Shown: one piece after another, positions 8,562-16,920 of the stretch
How the letters are laid out: every line of letters begins with the position of its first letter
Numbering within the stretch: the stretch's first letter is position 1
NCBI RefSeq assembly: GCF_900102195.1
Contig: NZ_FNBE01000003.1
Coordinates: 62,001-126,000, forward strand
Length of the DNA stretch: 64,000 nucleotides
Reading direction: 5' to 3'
Source: Pseudonocardia oroxyli
Lineage (GTDB): Bacteria > Actinomycetota > Actinomycetes > Mycobacteriales > Pseudonocardiaceae
Program-made: the position numbers and the translations under genes
Notes under the pieces: model-generated
Seen by the model: only the letters and a program-made list of their open reading frames with translations
Told to the model about the DNA's origin: nothing
Database searches by the model: none

Positions 8562-10088
8562 GTGCCCCGCACCCTCCCCTGGCGCCGCGCGCCGCTCGTC
8601 CTGGTCCCCGGTCGGCCGCACCTGCCGCGGCGGGTGCCGGAGGGGACCCGTGCGGTGGTCGTCGGCGGCGGGATCGCGGGGATCTCGGCCGCGGTGGTGC
8701 TCGCCGAGCGCGGCGTGCGGGTCACCGTGCTGGAGGCGGCCGAGTTCCTGGGCGGGCGGCTCGGGGCCTGGTCGCACACGCTGCCGGACGGGTCGGCGCA
8801 GGTCGTCGAGCACGGGTTCCACGCCTTCTTCCGCCACTACGACACCTGGCGGGCGATCCTGGCCCGGGTCGGCACGCCGTTGCGCCCGGTGGTGGGCTAC
8901 CCGGTGATCTCGCGCCGCTGGCCCGCGGAGGATCTCGGGTCGCTCCCGGCGGCCCCGCCGCTGAACCTGCTGGCGCTGTTCGCCCGCTCACCCAGCCTGC
9001 GGCTGCGCGAGATCGCAGGGGCGGACGCGGGCCTCGGCCTGGCCCTGCTCGCCCACTCCCCCGCGGACACCGCCGCCCGGTTCGACGACCTGTCCGCCGC
9101 GGAGTTCCTCCGCGGGCTCGGGGTGTCCGAGCGGGCCCGGGAGATGCTGTTCGAGGCGTTCGCCCGGTCCTTCTTCTGCGACCAGTCCGGGCTGTCCGCC
9201 GCGGAGCTCGTCGCGATGTTCCACTACTACTTCCTGGGCAACCCCGCGGGCATCGGCTTCGACGCGCCCGCCGAGGACCACCGCACCGCGATCTGGGACC
9301 CGCTGGCGGGCTACCTGCGCGAACGGGGTGCGGACCTGCGGCTCGGGGTGCGGGTGGACGGGCTCGACCGCGTCGGCTCGGGCTGGCGGGTGCGGTCGGG
9401 GTCGGCGCCCGAGGAGCAGCACGAGGCGGAGCACGTGGTGTTCGCGCTCGATCCCGGGGGTCTGCGCACCCTGCTGGCCCGGTCGCCGGTCGCCCCGGAC
9501 CTGGCCCGGCGGGCGGCGGCGCTGCAGCTCGCGCCCCCCTTCGCCGTGACCCGGCTGTGGCTGGACCGCCCGGTCCGGCCGGACCGGGCGGTGTTCAGCG
9601 CGGTCTCCGGCGAGCCCACGCTGGACTCGGTGACCGTCTACTCCCGGCTGGAGGGCGAGTCCGCACGCTGGGCCGCCCGCACCGGCGGGGAGATCCTCGA
9701 GCTGCACTCCTACGCCTGCACCGCGCCCACGGCGGGCGAGGCGACCCGCCGGATGCGCGCCGAGCTCGCCGCGATCTGGCCGGAGACGGCGCAGGCGCAG
9801 GTCGTCGACCTGGTCGAGCGCTCCGAGGCGACGGCGCCCGCCTTCCCGCCGGGCAGTGCGGGCGCCCGCCCCGGCGTGCGCACCGACGCCCCCGGCATCC
9901 GGGTGGCCGGGGACTACGTGGAGTGCCCGCACCCGTCCGGCCTGATGGAGCGGGCCGCGATGACCGGGGTGCTCGCGGCGAACGACGTCCTCGGCGCGGT
10001 GGGCGCCGCACCCGAGGAGATCCGGGGCATCGCCGAGCGCGGACTCCTCGCAGGTCTCCCGGTCCACCGCCTGCAGCGCAGGCGCTGA
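8562..10088 (+). CDS. FAD-dependent oxidoreductase, carotenoid desaturase/CrtU-like
   Basis: A 508-residue flavoprotein with a Rossmann dinucleotide site VVVGGGIAGISAAV at about residues 31-46, followed by LEAAEFLGGRLGAW. Downstream HGFHAFFRHY, SFFCDQSGLSAAELVAMFHYYFLG and WDPLAGYL match my recollection of the CrtU (isorenieratene synthase) subgroup of carotenoid desaturases. The C-terminal GIRVAGDYVECPHPSGLMERAAMTG is the usual FAD-binding end. No phytoene synthase or lycopene cyclase is nearby, so it is an orphan and the substrate is uncertain. GTG 8562 is the start; a DNA polymerase gene follows after 7 bases, so the two may be cotranscribed. Confidence 0.75.
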   Translation: MPRTLPWRRAPLVLVPGRPHLPRRVPEGTRAVVVGGGIAGISAAVVLAERGVRVTVLEAAEFLGGRLGAWSHTLPDGSAQVVEHGFHAFFRHYDTWRAILARVGTPLRPVVGYPVISRRWPAEDLGSLPAAPPLNLLALFARSPSLRLREIAGADAGLGLALLAHSPADTAARFDDLSAAEFLRGLGVSERAREMLFEAFARSFFCDQSGLSAAELVAMFHYYFLGNPAGIGFDAPAEDHRTAIWDPLAGYLRERGADLRLGVRVDGLDRVGSGWRVRSGSAPEEQHEAEHVVFALDPGGLRTLLARSPVAPDLARRAAALQLAPPFAVTRLWLDRPVRPDRAVFSAVSGEPTLDSVTVYSRLEGESARWAARTGGEILELHSYACTAPTAGEATRRMRAELAAIWPETAQAQVVDLVERSEATAPAFPPGSAGARPGVRTDAPGIRVAGDYVECPHPSGLMERAAMTGVLAANDVLGAVGAAPEEIRGIAERGLLAGLPVHRLQRRR

Positions 10089-10095
10089 GGGTCGC

Positions 10096-11685
10096 ATGAC
10101 CCGCGCGGCGGTGGAGGCGACCGAGGGCGGGGCGCTGGTGCAGGAGCTCGGGCCCGGCGGGGAGCCCGCGGGCCCGCCGCGCCATCTCCCGTTCGCGCAG
10201 CTCGCACAGCTGCGGGTGGACCGATGGGTGTGGCGGCACCACCGCACCTACCGCACGCTGCTCGCGCACGGGGTGCGGATCGGGCGGGCCCACGACGTCG
10301 AGCTGGTGGAGGGCCTGCTCGTGGGTGCGGACGGGCGGTTCGGCGCGCCGCACGGGCTCGCCGCGGCGGTGGCCCGGCTGCGCGGCGAACCCGTCACCGC
10401 CGATCCGGAGCCCGCGGAGGCCGACGAGCGACCCGCCCTGTTCGGCCGCGAGGAGCCCGACCCGTTCGCCACGCTCCGGGAGGTCGTCGAGGTGCACGCC
10501 GCCCAGCAGGCCCGGCTCACCGACCCGCGGTTCCGGATGCTCGCCGCGGCCGAGTCGGCGGGCGGGATCGTCGCCGAGGAGATGCGCGCCGCGGGCCTGC
10601 CGTGGCGCCGCGACGTGCACGACGCCTTGCTCACCGAGGCACTCGGCCCCCGCCCCTTCGGCTGGGCGCGGCCGCCGCGGCTCGCGGCGCTCGCCGCGGA
10701 GGTCGACGCCGCGTTCGGCCGCCCGGTCAATCCCGACTCCCCCGCCGAGGTGCTCGCCGCGTTCGCGCGCGTCGGGTTCGAGCTGCCCAACACCCGTTCC
10801 TGGGTGATCAAGAAGGTCGACCATCCCGCCGTCGCCCCGTTGCTGGCCTACAAGGACCTGGCGCGCCTGCACGCCGCCCACGGCTGGGCCTGGCTCGACA
10901 CCTGGGTGAAGGACGGGCGGTTCCGGCCCGAGTACGTCGTGGGCGGGGTCGTGTCCGGGCGCTGGGCCTCCCGGGGCGGCGGGGCGCTGCAGATCCCCAA
11001 GACCGTCCGGGCGGCCGTGCGGGCGGACCCCGGGCACGTGCTGATCGCGGCGGACGCGGCCCAGCTGGAACCGCGGATCCTCGCCGCGATGGCGGGCGAC
11101 CGGGCGCTCGCGCAGACCGCCGCGGCGACCGACCTCTACACCGGCCTGGCCACCGAGCTGTTCGGTGCGGAGACCGCCCGGGGGAGGGTCAAGCTCGCCG
11201 TGCTGGGTGTCATCTACGGCCAGACCTCGGGGGACGCCGCCACCCACCTCGCCCTGCTGCGCCGCCGGTTCCCCGCCGCGATCGCCGTGGTCGAGGACGC
11301 CGCCCGGGCGGGCGAGGAGGGCAGGCTCGTGCGGTCCTGGCTGGGCCGCACCTGCCCCGCCGCCCGGCCCGGCGACGAGGAGCCCGCCCGGGCCCGGGCC
11401 CGCGGCCGGTTCACCCGCAACTTCGTCGTGCAGGGCACGGCCGCGGAGTGGGCGCTGATCCTGCTGGCCGAGCTGCGCAACGCCCTGCACCGCGCGGGCA
11501 ACCCCACGCAGCTGGTGTTCTTCCAGCACGACGAGGTGCTGCTGCACGCCCCGGCGGAGGCGGCCGAGGAGGCCGCCGGGCTGATCCAGCAGGCGTCGGA
11601 CACCGCGACCCGCACGCTGTTCGGTGCGACGGAGGTCCGGGTCCCGCTGGAGGCGAACCTGGTGGACTCCTACGCCGACAAGTGA
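10096..11685 (+). CDS. Stand-alone family A DNA polymerase (3'-5' exonuclease/polymerase annotation family)
   Basis: A 529-residue protein with all three family A polymerase motifs. Motif A reads ADAAQLEPR at about residue 319-327, motif B RGRVKLAVLGVIYG at about 362-375, and motif C QHDEV at about 477-481. It lacks the 5' nuclease domain of Pol I. The N-terminal 180 residues occupy the exonuclease position, but I do not see the DEDD acidic residues, so proofreading activity is doubtful. Actinobacteria often carry this protein besides PolA; its role in repair or tolerance is not settled. Its last 16 bases overlap the convergent SGNH hydrolase gene. Confidence 0.85.
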   Translation: MTRAAVEATEGGALVQELGPGGEPAGPPRHLPFAQLAQLRVDRWVWRHHRTYRTLLAHGVRIGRAHDVELVEGLLVGADGRFGAPHGLAAAVARLRGEPVTADPEPAEADERPALFGREEPDPFATLREVVEVHAAQQARLTDPRFRMLAAAESAGGIVAEEMRAAGLPWRRDVHDALLTEALGPRPFGWARPPRLAALAAEVDAAFGRPVNPDSPAEVLAAFARVGFELPNTRSWVIKKVDHPAVAPLLAYKDLARLHAAHGWAWLDTWVKDGRFRPEYVVGGVVSGRWASRGGGALQIPKTVRAAVRADPGHVLIAADAAQLEPRILAAMAGDRALAQTAAATDLYTGLATELFGAETARGRVKLAVLGVIYGQTSGDAATHLALLRRRFPAAIAVVEDAARAGEEGRLVRSWLGRTCPAARPGDEEPARARARGRFTRNFVVQGTAAEWALILLAELRNALHRAGNPTQLVFFQHDEVLLHAPAEAAEEAAGLIQQASDTATRTLFGATEVRVPLEANLVDSYADK

Positions 11686-12533
11686 GCGCGCGTGAGGGTG
11701 TCGAGGACCGCGGTGCCCATCGCCCGCATGCCCTGGGCGTTGGGGTGGGCCGGGGCCGCGGGGGCGGTCGGGAGCAGGCCCTCGATCCACTTCACGCCCG
11801 GGACCTGGCACATGTCGTGGCCGATCGTCGGGGTGTAGGTGTCCACGAACGTCACGCCCGCGGCCTCGGCCTGCGCCTCGAGGGTCGCGTTCAGGGACTT
11901 CTCGACCCCGCGCAGCCAGGCGACGTCGCCGGGGCTGAACGGGACGACCGGGAAGCAGCCGGGGCCCTCGTCCGGCAGCAGGGCGGGGTAGCCGACCAGC
12001 GCGACCGTCGCGTGCGGTGCGCGCGCGACGATCGCCGCGAGCGCGGTCCCGACCTTCTCCCCCGCGACGGCGATGCGCTCGTCGAGGGTGGTGCCGTAGG
12101 AGTCCTTACAGCCGGCGCCCAGCGGGTTCAGCGGCGAGGTCAGGGCGCAGCGCGCGATGATGTCCGCGAACCCGATGTCGTTGCCGCCGATGGTCAGGGT
12201 GACCAGGTCCTCGTCGCCGGTGAGGGCGTCGAACTGGGGCGGGGCCTGGCCCAGCACCACGTTCTGGGGTGCGGTGAAGTCGTCCGTGGTGGCGCCGCTG
12301 CAGGAGACGTCGACGAACTCCGCCGCGCCGATCCCGGCCGCGACCACGGAGGGGAAGTTCTGCCCCGACCGCAGGCAGCCCGGCGGGAGGCCGCCCTGCG
12401 GCGGGATGAGCGGCCCGGCGCTGTAGGAGTCCCCCAGTGCCACGTAGCGGCCCGGCGTGTCCGCCTGTGCGACGCCCGCGACCAGCGCGGATCCGGTGAG
12501 CAGCACGGCGAGGACCAGGGCGACACGACGCAT
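11670..12533 (-). CDS. Secreted SGNH/GDSL lipase/esterase
   Basis: A 287-residue protein with a signal peptide (residues 1-24, cleavage near AQADT). Block I GDSYSAG has the nucleophile Ser36, block III GGNDIGF supplies the oxyanion hole, and block V HPNAQG the catalytic histidine with aspartate-like context. Six cysteines probably form three disulfides, as in the Streptomyces extracellular SGNH lipases. It likely hydrolyses lipid or acyl esters outside the cell. The gene is convergent with, and overlaps by 16 bases, the DNA polymerase gene. ATG 12533 follows a clear hydrophobic N-terminus. Confidence 0.9.
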   Translation of the reverse strand: MRRVALVLAVLLTGSALVAGVAQADTPGRYVALGDSYSAGPLIPPQGGLPPGCLRSGQNFPSVVAAGIGAAEFVDVSCSGATTDDFTAPQNVVLGQAPPQFDALTGDEDLVTLTIGGNDIGFADIIARCALTSPLNPLGAGCKDSYGTTLDERIAVAGEKVGTALAAIVARAPHATVALVGYPALLPDEGPGCFPVVPFSPGDVAWLRGVEKSLNATLEAQAEAAGVTFVDTYTPTIGHDMCQVPGVKWIEGLLPTAPAAPAHPNAQGMRAMGTAVLDTLTRAHLSA

Positions 12534-12635
12534 GCGGGGCCTTTCGACTTCGGGGAGCAGTCGGAGGCTAACGACGCCCGATCACCCTGGGTTGCACTTC
12601 CACCCCAACGGGTCCACCGGCCTAGGGTGGGGATC

Positions 12636-13094
12636 ATGACGACCCAGCGCCGGGGCCGCGCCATCGCCATGTCCGACGACGAGCGGGACGCCTTCCTCGC
12701 GTCCGAACGCACCGTCCGGGTGGCGACCAACGGCACGCACGGCCCGCACGCGACCCCGCTGTGGTTCCACTGGGACGGCGCGGCGATGTGGCTGACCTCG
12801 CTCACCCGCGCGCAGCGCTGGAAGGACCTGGAGGCGGACCCGCGGATCGGCGCGGTCGTCGACGCGGGCGAGGCCTACACCGAGCTGCGTGGCGTCGAGA
12901 TCCGCGGACGGGTGGAGCCGGTGGGCGAGATCCCGCGGATCGGCGAGCCGAACCCCGAGCTGGAGGCCGTCGAGCAGGCGTTCGCGGACAAGTACTCGGG
13001 CGGCCAGGTCGTCCGCGACGGCAAGCACGCGTGGCTGCGCCTGGTCCCCGAGAAGATCACCAGCTGGGACTTCCGCAAGATCCCCGCCTCCTGA
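12636..13094 (+). CDS. Pyridoxamine 5'-phosphate oxidase-fold (PPOX) family protein
   Basis: A 152-residue split-barrel protein. Features are an N-terminal helix MSDDERDAFLASERTVRVAT, strands with THGPHATPLWFHWDG, and RAQRWKDLEADPRIGAVVDAG, a pattern of PPOX proteins that bind F420 or FMN. Cofactor and substrate cannot be decided from sequence; actinobacterial homologues of this length are often F420-dependent reductases. ATG 12636 was chosen from the domain start; the much longer open frame upstream is a shadow of other genes. The stop codon sits in the loop of a terminator-like hairpin. Confidence 0.82.
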   Translation: MTTQRRGRAIAMSDDERDAFLASERTVRVATNGTHGPHATPLWFHWDGAAMWLTSLTRAQRWKDLEADPRIGAVVDAGEAYTELRGVEIRGRVEPVGEIPRIGEPNPELEAVEQAFADKYSGGQVVRDGKHAWLRLVPEKITSWDFRKIPAS

Positions 13095-13108
13095 CCGAGG
13101 CGGGGATC
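13079..13108. terminator. Hairpin overlapping the PPOX stop codon
   Basis: Twelve-base perfect arms (13079-13090 and 13097-13108, GATCCCCGCCTC) enclose a 6-base loop holding the TGA stop codon of the PPOX gene. The convergent acyl-CoA dehydrogenase ends 8 bases further on, so it can serve both strands. Confidence 0.65.
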
Positions 13109-13115
13109 CGCTCGG

Positions 13116-14090
13116 CTACGGGGTACCGGTGAGCAGGGCCCAGAGCCCGCCGGGGCCCGCCTCGACGGCCCGCGCCCCGACGAGCCGGTTCCACCGGGAC
13201 TCGCTGCCGTCCTCGTCCCGCCACGCCCACAGCCGCGTGGTGGCCAGGCGGAGGGAGTGCTCGCGGGTGAAACCGATCGCGCCGTGCACCTGGTGGGAGA
13301 TCCGCGCGACCTCGCCCGCCGCCTCGCCGCAGCGTGCCTTGGCCGCGGCGACCGCGAGCGCGGCCTCGGGGAAACCGACCCGCTGCGCCTCCCCCGCCGC
13401 GGCGGCGGACGCGGCCTCGGCCGCCGCCACCTCGGCGCCCGCGAGCGCGAGGCTCTGCTGGATGGCCTGCAGCTTCGCGATGGGGCGGCCGAACTGCACG
13501 CGCTCGGTCGCGTAGCGGACCGACATCGCGAGCGCCGCGCGGGCCGCCCCCGCGAGCAGCAGCGACCGGCCCAGCGCCGCCCGCAGCGGGAACTCCACCG
13601 CCACCGTCGACGGCGCGGTGCCCTCCGCGACCACCCGCGCACCGACGAGGGTGTCCCGGGGCTCCTCGGCGACGTTCGTCCCCTCGGTGACCTGCGCGGA
13701 TGCGGGGTCGACCAGCGAGACGCGATCCCCTGCCGGCACGACCACCCCGCCGACCGCCCGACCCCACGGGACGCGGTGCAGCGTGTCGGAGCCCTCATCC
13801 ACCGCGACGGACAGCGGCCCGGTCGGCACCTCCAGACCGGCGGCGTGCAGCAGCCACGCGGCGAGCTCGGTCTCGACGAGCGGCACCCGCGCGGCGTACT
13901 GCCCCGCCGCGGTGGCGACCGCGACCCAGTCGGCGAACGTGCCGCCGGATCCCCCCGCCTCCTCGGGCAGGGTCAACCGGGCGAGCCCGGTCTGCTCCAG
14001 GGTCTTCCAGAGGTCTGCGTCGAGCCCGGTGGCCTCGACGTCCCACGCGTCGGCGAAGACCTGCTCCGCCATCTCCCGGACCTCACTCAT
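13116..14090 (-). CDS. Acyl-CoA dehydrogenase family protein (short subunit)
   Basis: A 324-residue acyl-CoA dehydrogenase, shorter than the usual 380-400. The N-terminal helical domain (LTLPEEAGGSGGTFADWV) and the C-terminal helical domain (ATERVQFGRPIAKLQAIQQSLA and QVHGAIGFTREHSL) are recognisable, but the middle beta domain is weakly conserved. It lies 19 bases after a full-length acyl-CoA dehydrogenase gene on the same strand. Such unequal pairs are known in Actinobacteria to form alpha2beta2 enzymes, for example those that act on steroid side chains. The pair probably acts on an unusual acyl-CoA; the substrate is unknown. Confidence 0.85.
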   Translation of the reverse strand: MSEVREMAEQVFADAWDVEATGLDADLWKTLEQTGLARLTLPEEAGGSGGTFADWVAVATAAGQYAARVPLVETELAAWLLHAAGLEVPTGPLSVAVDEGSDTLHRVPWGRAVGGVVVPAGDRVSLVDPASAQVTEGTNVAEEPRDTLVGARVVAEGTAPSTVAVEFPLRAALGRSLLLAGAARAALAMSVRYATERVQFGRPIAKLQAIQQSLALAGAEVAAAEAASAAAAGEAQRVGFPEAALAVAAAKARCGEAAGEVARISHQVHGAIGFTREHSLRLATTRLWAWRDEDGSESRWNRLVGARAVEAGPGGLWALLTGTP

Positions 14091-14109
14091 CGCACACCCT
14101 CGCTTGCAC

Positions 14110-15270
14110 TCATCGCAGCCCCAACCCTCGTGCCGTGATCCCCCGCAGGACCTCGTTGGTCCCGCCCCGCAGCGTGAAGCCGGGCGCGTGCAGCACCGCC
14201 TCGGCCAGCAGCCGGGCGTAGCCCGTGCCGCCGGGATCGGGTGCCGTCGGCAGCAGGGTCCGGGCGGCGTCGATCACCTCGTTCTCGAAGCGGGTGCCGA
14301 GGTCCTTCACGACCGCGGCCGCCAGCTCGGGCGCCTGCCCCGCCTCCAGCGCACCCGCGATCGCGAGCGACATGCGCCGCAGCGTCCAGTACCGCGACAC
14401 GAGCCCGCCCAGCCGCTCCTCGTCGACCTGGTGCGCCTCCCGCAGCAGGGCCGTGAGCAGGGGAAACGTCGAGAGGTACCGCTCCGGGCCGGACCGCTCG
14501 AACGCCAGCTCGGAGGTGACCTGGTGCCAGCCCTGCCCGATCTCCCCCAGCACCCGGCTCTCGGGGATGAAGACCTTGTCGAACACGACCTCGTTGAAGT
14601 GGTGGGCGCCCGTCAGCAGCGGGATCGGCCGGATGGTGACACCCGGCGAGTCCAGCTCCACGATCAGCTGAGACAGCCCGGCGTGCCGGTTCGTCTCGTC
14701 CTTCGGCGACGTCCTGACCAGGGCGAAGAAGGCGTGCGCGCGGTGCGCACCGGACGTCCAGACCTTCGTGCCGGTCAGCTCCCAGCCGCCGTCGACCGGC
14801 TCGGCCCGGGACCGCACGGACGCGAGGTCCGAACCCGAGTCCGGTTCCGACATGCCGATGCCGAAGTACACCTCGCCGCGCGCGATGCCCGGCAGGAACG
14901 CCTGCCGCTGCTCCTCGGTGCCGAACCGCAGCAGCGAGGGCCCGATCTGCCGGTCCGCGATCCAGTGCGCCGCCACCGGCGCGCCCGCGGCCAGCAGCTC
15001 CTCGGTCACCACGTACCGCTCCAGCGCGCCGCGGCCGTGCCCGCCGTACTCCGGGGGGATCGTCATCCCGAGCCAGCCGCGCGCGGCCAGCTCCTTGCTG
15101 AACCGCTCGTCCCACCCGGACAGCCAGGTGTCCGCCCGGGGGCGCCATCGGTCCGCCGCCAGCTCCTCGGCCAGGAACGCCCGCACCTCGGCGCGCAGCG
15201 CCGCGACCCGCTCCGGCAGCTCCACGGGGGGTGGGACGAGCGGGGGGACCTTCGCCATCGTGTCCGTCAC
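14110..15270 (-). CDS. Acyl-CoA dehydrogenase family protein (large subunit)
   Basis: A 386-residue acyl-CoA dehydrogenase of normal length. It has the N-terminal helical domain (GWLGMTIPPEYGGHGRG), the flavin-contacting MSEPDSGSDLASVRSRA and GTKVWTSGAHRAHAFFALVR, and the C-terminal segment LRGGTNEVLRGITARGLGLR. FELERSG-type sequence near residue 255 (AFERSGPERY) is where a catalytic glutamate lies in related FadE subunits. It is the first gene of a two-gene operon with the shorter subunit. GTG 15270 is the start; an in-frame ATG four codons later is an alternative. The divergent aldehyde dehydrogenase gene begins about 100 bases away. Confidence 0.88.
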   Translation of the reverse strand: MTDTMAKVPPLVPPPVELPERVAALRAEVRAFLAEELAADRWRPRADTWLSGWDERFSKELAARGWLGMTIPPEYGGHGRGALERYVVTEELLAAGAPVAAHWIADRQIGPSLLRFGTEEQRQAFLPGIARGEVYFGIGMSEPDSGSDLASVRSRAEPVDGGWELTGTKVWTSGAHRAHAFFALVRTSPKDETNRHAGLSQLIVELDSPGVTIRPIPLLTGAHHFNEVVFDKVFIPESRVLGEIGQGWHQVTSELAFERSGPERYLSTFPLLTALLREAHQVDEERLGGLVSRYWTLRRMSLAIAGALEAGQAPELAAAVVKDLGTRFENEVIDAARTLLPTAPDPGGTGYARLLAEAVLHAPGFTLRGGTNEVLRGITARGLGLR

Positions 15271-15366
15271 CCCCTCTTCCTAGACGAACGATCGGTGCCG
15301 CGCAGCACCGTGTTCCCTGCAGCACCGTTCCTGCGGCTCCGGGTGTCGGATGGCAGCATCGGCGTC

Positions 15367-16839
15367 ATGGGTAATGCCGATCTGGAACGCAAGGTGCTCG
15401 ACTCCGTCCCCACCGGCCTGCTCATCGGGGGGCGGTGGCGACCGTCGTCGTCCGGGGCCACCGTGAAGGTGGAGGACCCGTCGACCGGTGCGGTCCTGGC
15501 CGAGGTCGCGGACGCCTCCCCCGAGGACGGGCTGGCCGCGCTCGCCGCCGCGCACGAGGCGCAGGCCGACTTCGCCGCGCTGGCCCCGCGGGAGCGCAGC
15601 GACATCCTGCGCCGCGCCTTCGAGGCGATGCTGGCCCGGCAGGAGGAGCTGGCCCTGCTGATGACCCTGGAGATGGGCAAGCCGCTGGCCGAGGCGCGCG
15701 GCGAGGTCGCCTACGCCGCCGAGTTCTTCCGCTGGTTCGCCGAGGAGGCCGTGCGGATCGACGGCGGGTTCGCCACCGCCCCCGCGGGCGGCAGCCGGTT
15801 CCTCGTGATGAAGCAGCCCGTCGGGCCCTGCGTGTTCATCACGCCGTGGAACTTCCCGCTGGCCATGGGCACCCGCAAGATCGGTCCCGCGCTCGCCGCG
15901 GGCTGCACCGTGGTGATCAAGCCCGCCCCGCAGACCCCGCTGTCCATGCTCGCGCTCGGCCAGATCCTGCTCGATGCGGGACTCCCGGCGGGCGTGCTCA
16001 ACATCGTCACCGCCACCGACGCGGGCGGGGTGATGGAGCCGGTCATCCGGGACGGCCGGGCCCGCAAGCTCTCCTTCACCGGCTCGACGGGCGTCGGGAA
16101 GATCCTCCTCGAACAGTGCGCCGACAAGGTGCTGCGGACGTCGATGGAGCTGGGCGGCAACGCCTCGTTCCTCGTGTTCGAGGACGCGGACCTGGACAAG
16201 GCCGTCGAGGGCGCGATGCTCGCGAAGATGCGCAACATGGGCGAGGCCTGCACCGCGGCCAACCGCCTCTACGTGCAGCGCTCCGTGGCGGAGGAGTTCG
16301 CCGCGAAGCTCGGCGAGCGGATGGGTGCGCTCAAGGTCGGGCGCGGCACCGAGGACGGCGTGCAGGTCGGGCCGCTGATCGACCGGAAGGGCCTGGACAA
16401 GGTGGTCGACCTCGTCGGGGACGCCGTCGCGCACGGGGCGCGGATCACCGTCGGCGGCGAGCGGGTCGACGGGCCGGGCTACTTCTACCCGCCCACGGTG
16501 ATCACCGACGTGCCGCAGAGCTCGCGGCTCAACCACGAGGAGATCTTCGGCCCGGTCGCGCCCATCTCGGTGTTCGACACCGAGGAGGAGGCGCTCGCCG
16601 CCGCCAACGCCACCGAGTTCGGGCTGGTCAACTACGTGTTCACCGAGAACCTGAACCGCGCGCTGCGGGTGGCGGAGAAGCTCGAGTGCGGGATGGTCGG
16701 GCTGAACACCGGCCTGGTGTCCAACCCCGCGGCCCCGTTCGGCGGGACCAAGGAGTCCGGCCTGGGCCGGGAGGGCGGCACCGTCGGCATCGACGAGTTC
16801 CTGGAGCTCAAGTACGTGGCGATCGGCGGCCTGCAGTAG
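15367..16839 (+). CDS. NAD(P)-dependent succinate-semialdehyde dehydrogenase family protein
   Basis: A 490-residue aldehyde dehydrogenase. Visible are the WNFPLAMGTRKIGPALAAG cofactor segment, the glycine motif FTGSTGVGKIL, the general base region SMELGGNASFLVF, and the nucleophile Cys295 in GEACTAANRLYV. GEACTAANR is typical of succinate-semialdehyde dehydrogenases (GabD). The expected reaction oxidises succinate semialdehyde to succinate, but other short-chain semialdehydes are possible. ATG 15367 matches the family N-terminus; the much longer upstream open frame is opposite-strand shadow. It ends just before a long inverted repeat. Confidence 0.88.
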   Translation: MGNADLERKVLDSVPTGLLIGGRWRPSSSGATVKVEDPSTGAVLAEVADASPEDGLAALAAAHEAQADFAALAPRERSDILRRAFEAMLARQEELALLMTLEMGKPLAEARGEVAYAAEFFRWFAEEAVRIDGGFATAPAGGSRFLVMKQPVGPCVFITPWNFPLAMGTRKIGPALAAGCTVVIKPAPQTPLSMLALGQILLDAGLPAGVLNIVTATDAGGVMEPVIRDGRARKLSFTGSTGVGKILLEQCADKVLRTSMELGGNASFLVFEDADLDKAVEGAMLAKMRNMGEACTAANRLYVQRSVAEEFAAKLGERMGALKVGRGTEDGVQVGPLIDRKGLDKVVDLVGDAVAHGARITVGGERVDGPGYFYPPTVITDVPQSSRLNHEEIFGPVAPISVFDTEEEALAAANATEFGLVNYVFTENLNRALRVAEKLECGMVGLNTGLVSNPAAPFGGTKESGLGREGGTVGIDEFLELKYVAIGGLQ

Positions 16840-16846
16840 CCGCATC

Positions 16847-16898
16847 GTGGAGCCACACCTGTCGTGTCGGGCGGCTGATTCGACAGTTGTGGCTCCAC
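16847..16898. terminator. 18-bp inverted repeat between convergent genes
   Basis: Arms 16847-16864 and 16881-16898 pair with one mismatch around a 16-base loop. It lies between the stops of the convergent aldehyde dehydrogenase and flippase genes, which suggests a bidirectional terminator. Sequence differs from the GTGGTGC-type palindromes elsewhere in the window. Confidence 0.65.
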
Positions 16899-16920
16899 AC
16901 GGCGAGCCGGGGCCTGGGGG

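Noticed and set aside
3115..8907. A 1930-codon open frame on the plus strand
   Set aside because: It runs opposite to or out of frame with well-supported genes, has the Arg/Gly/His-rich composition of a high-GC shadow frame, and matches no family.
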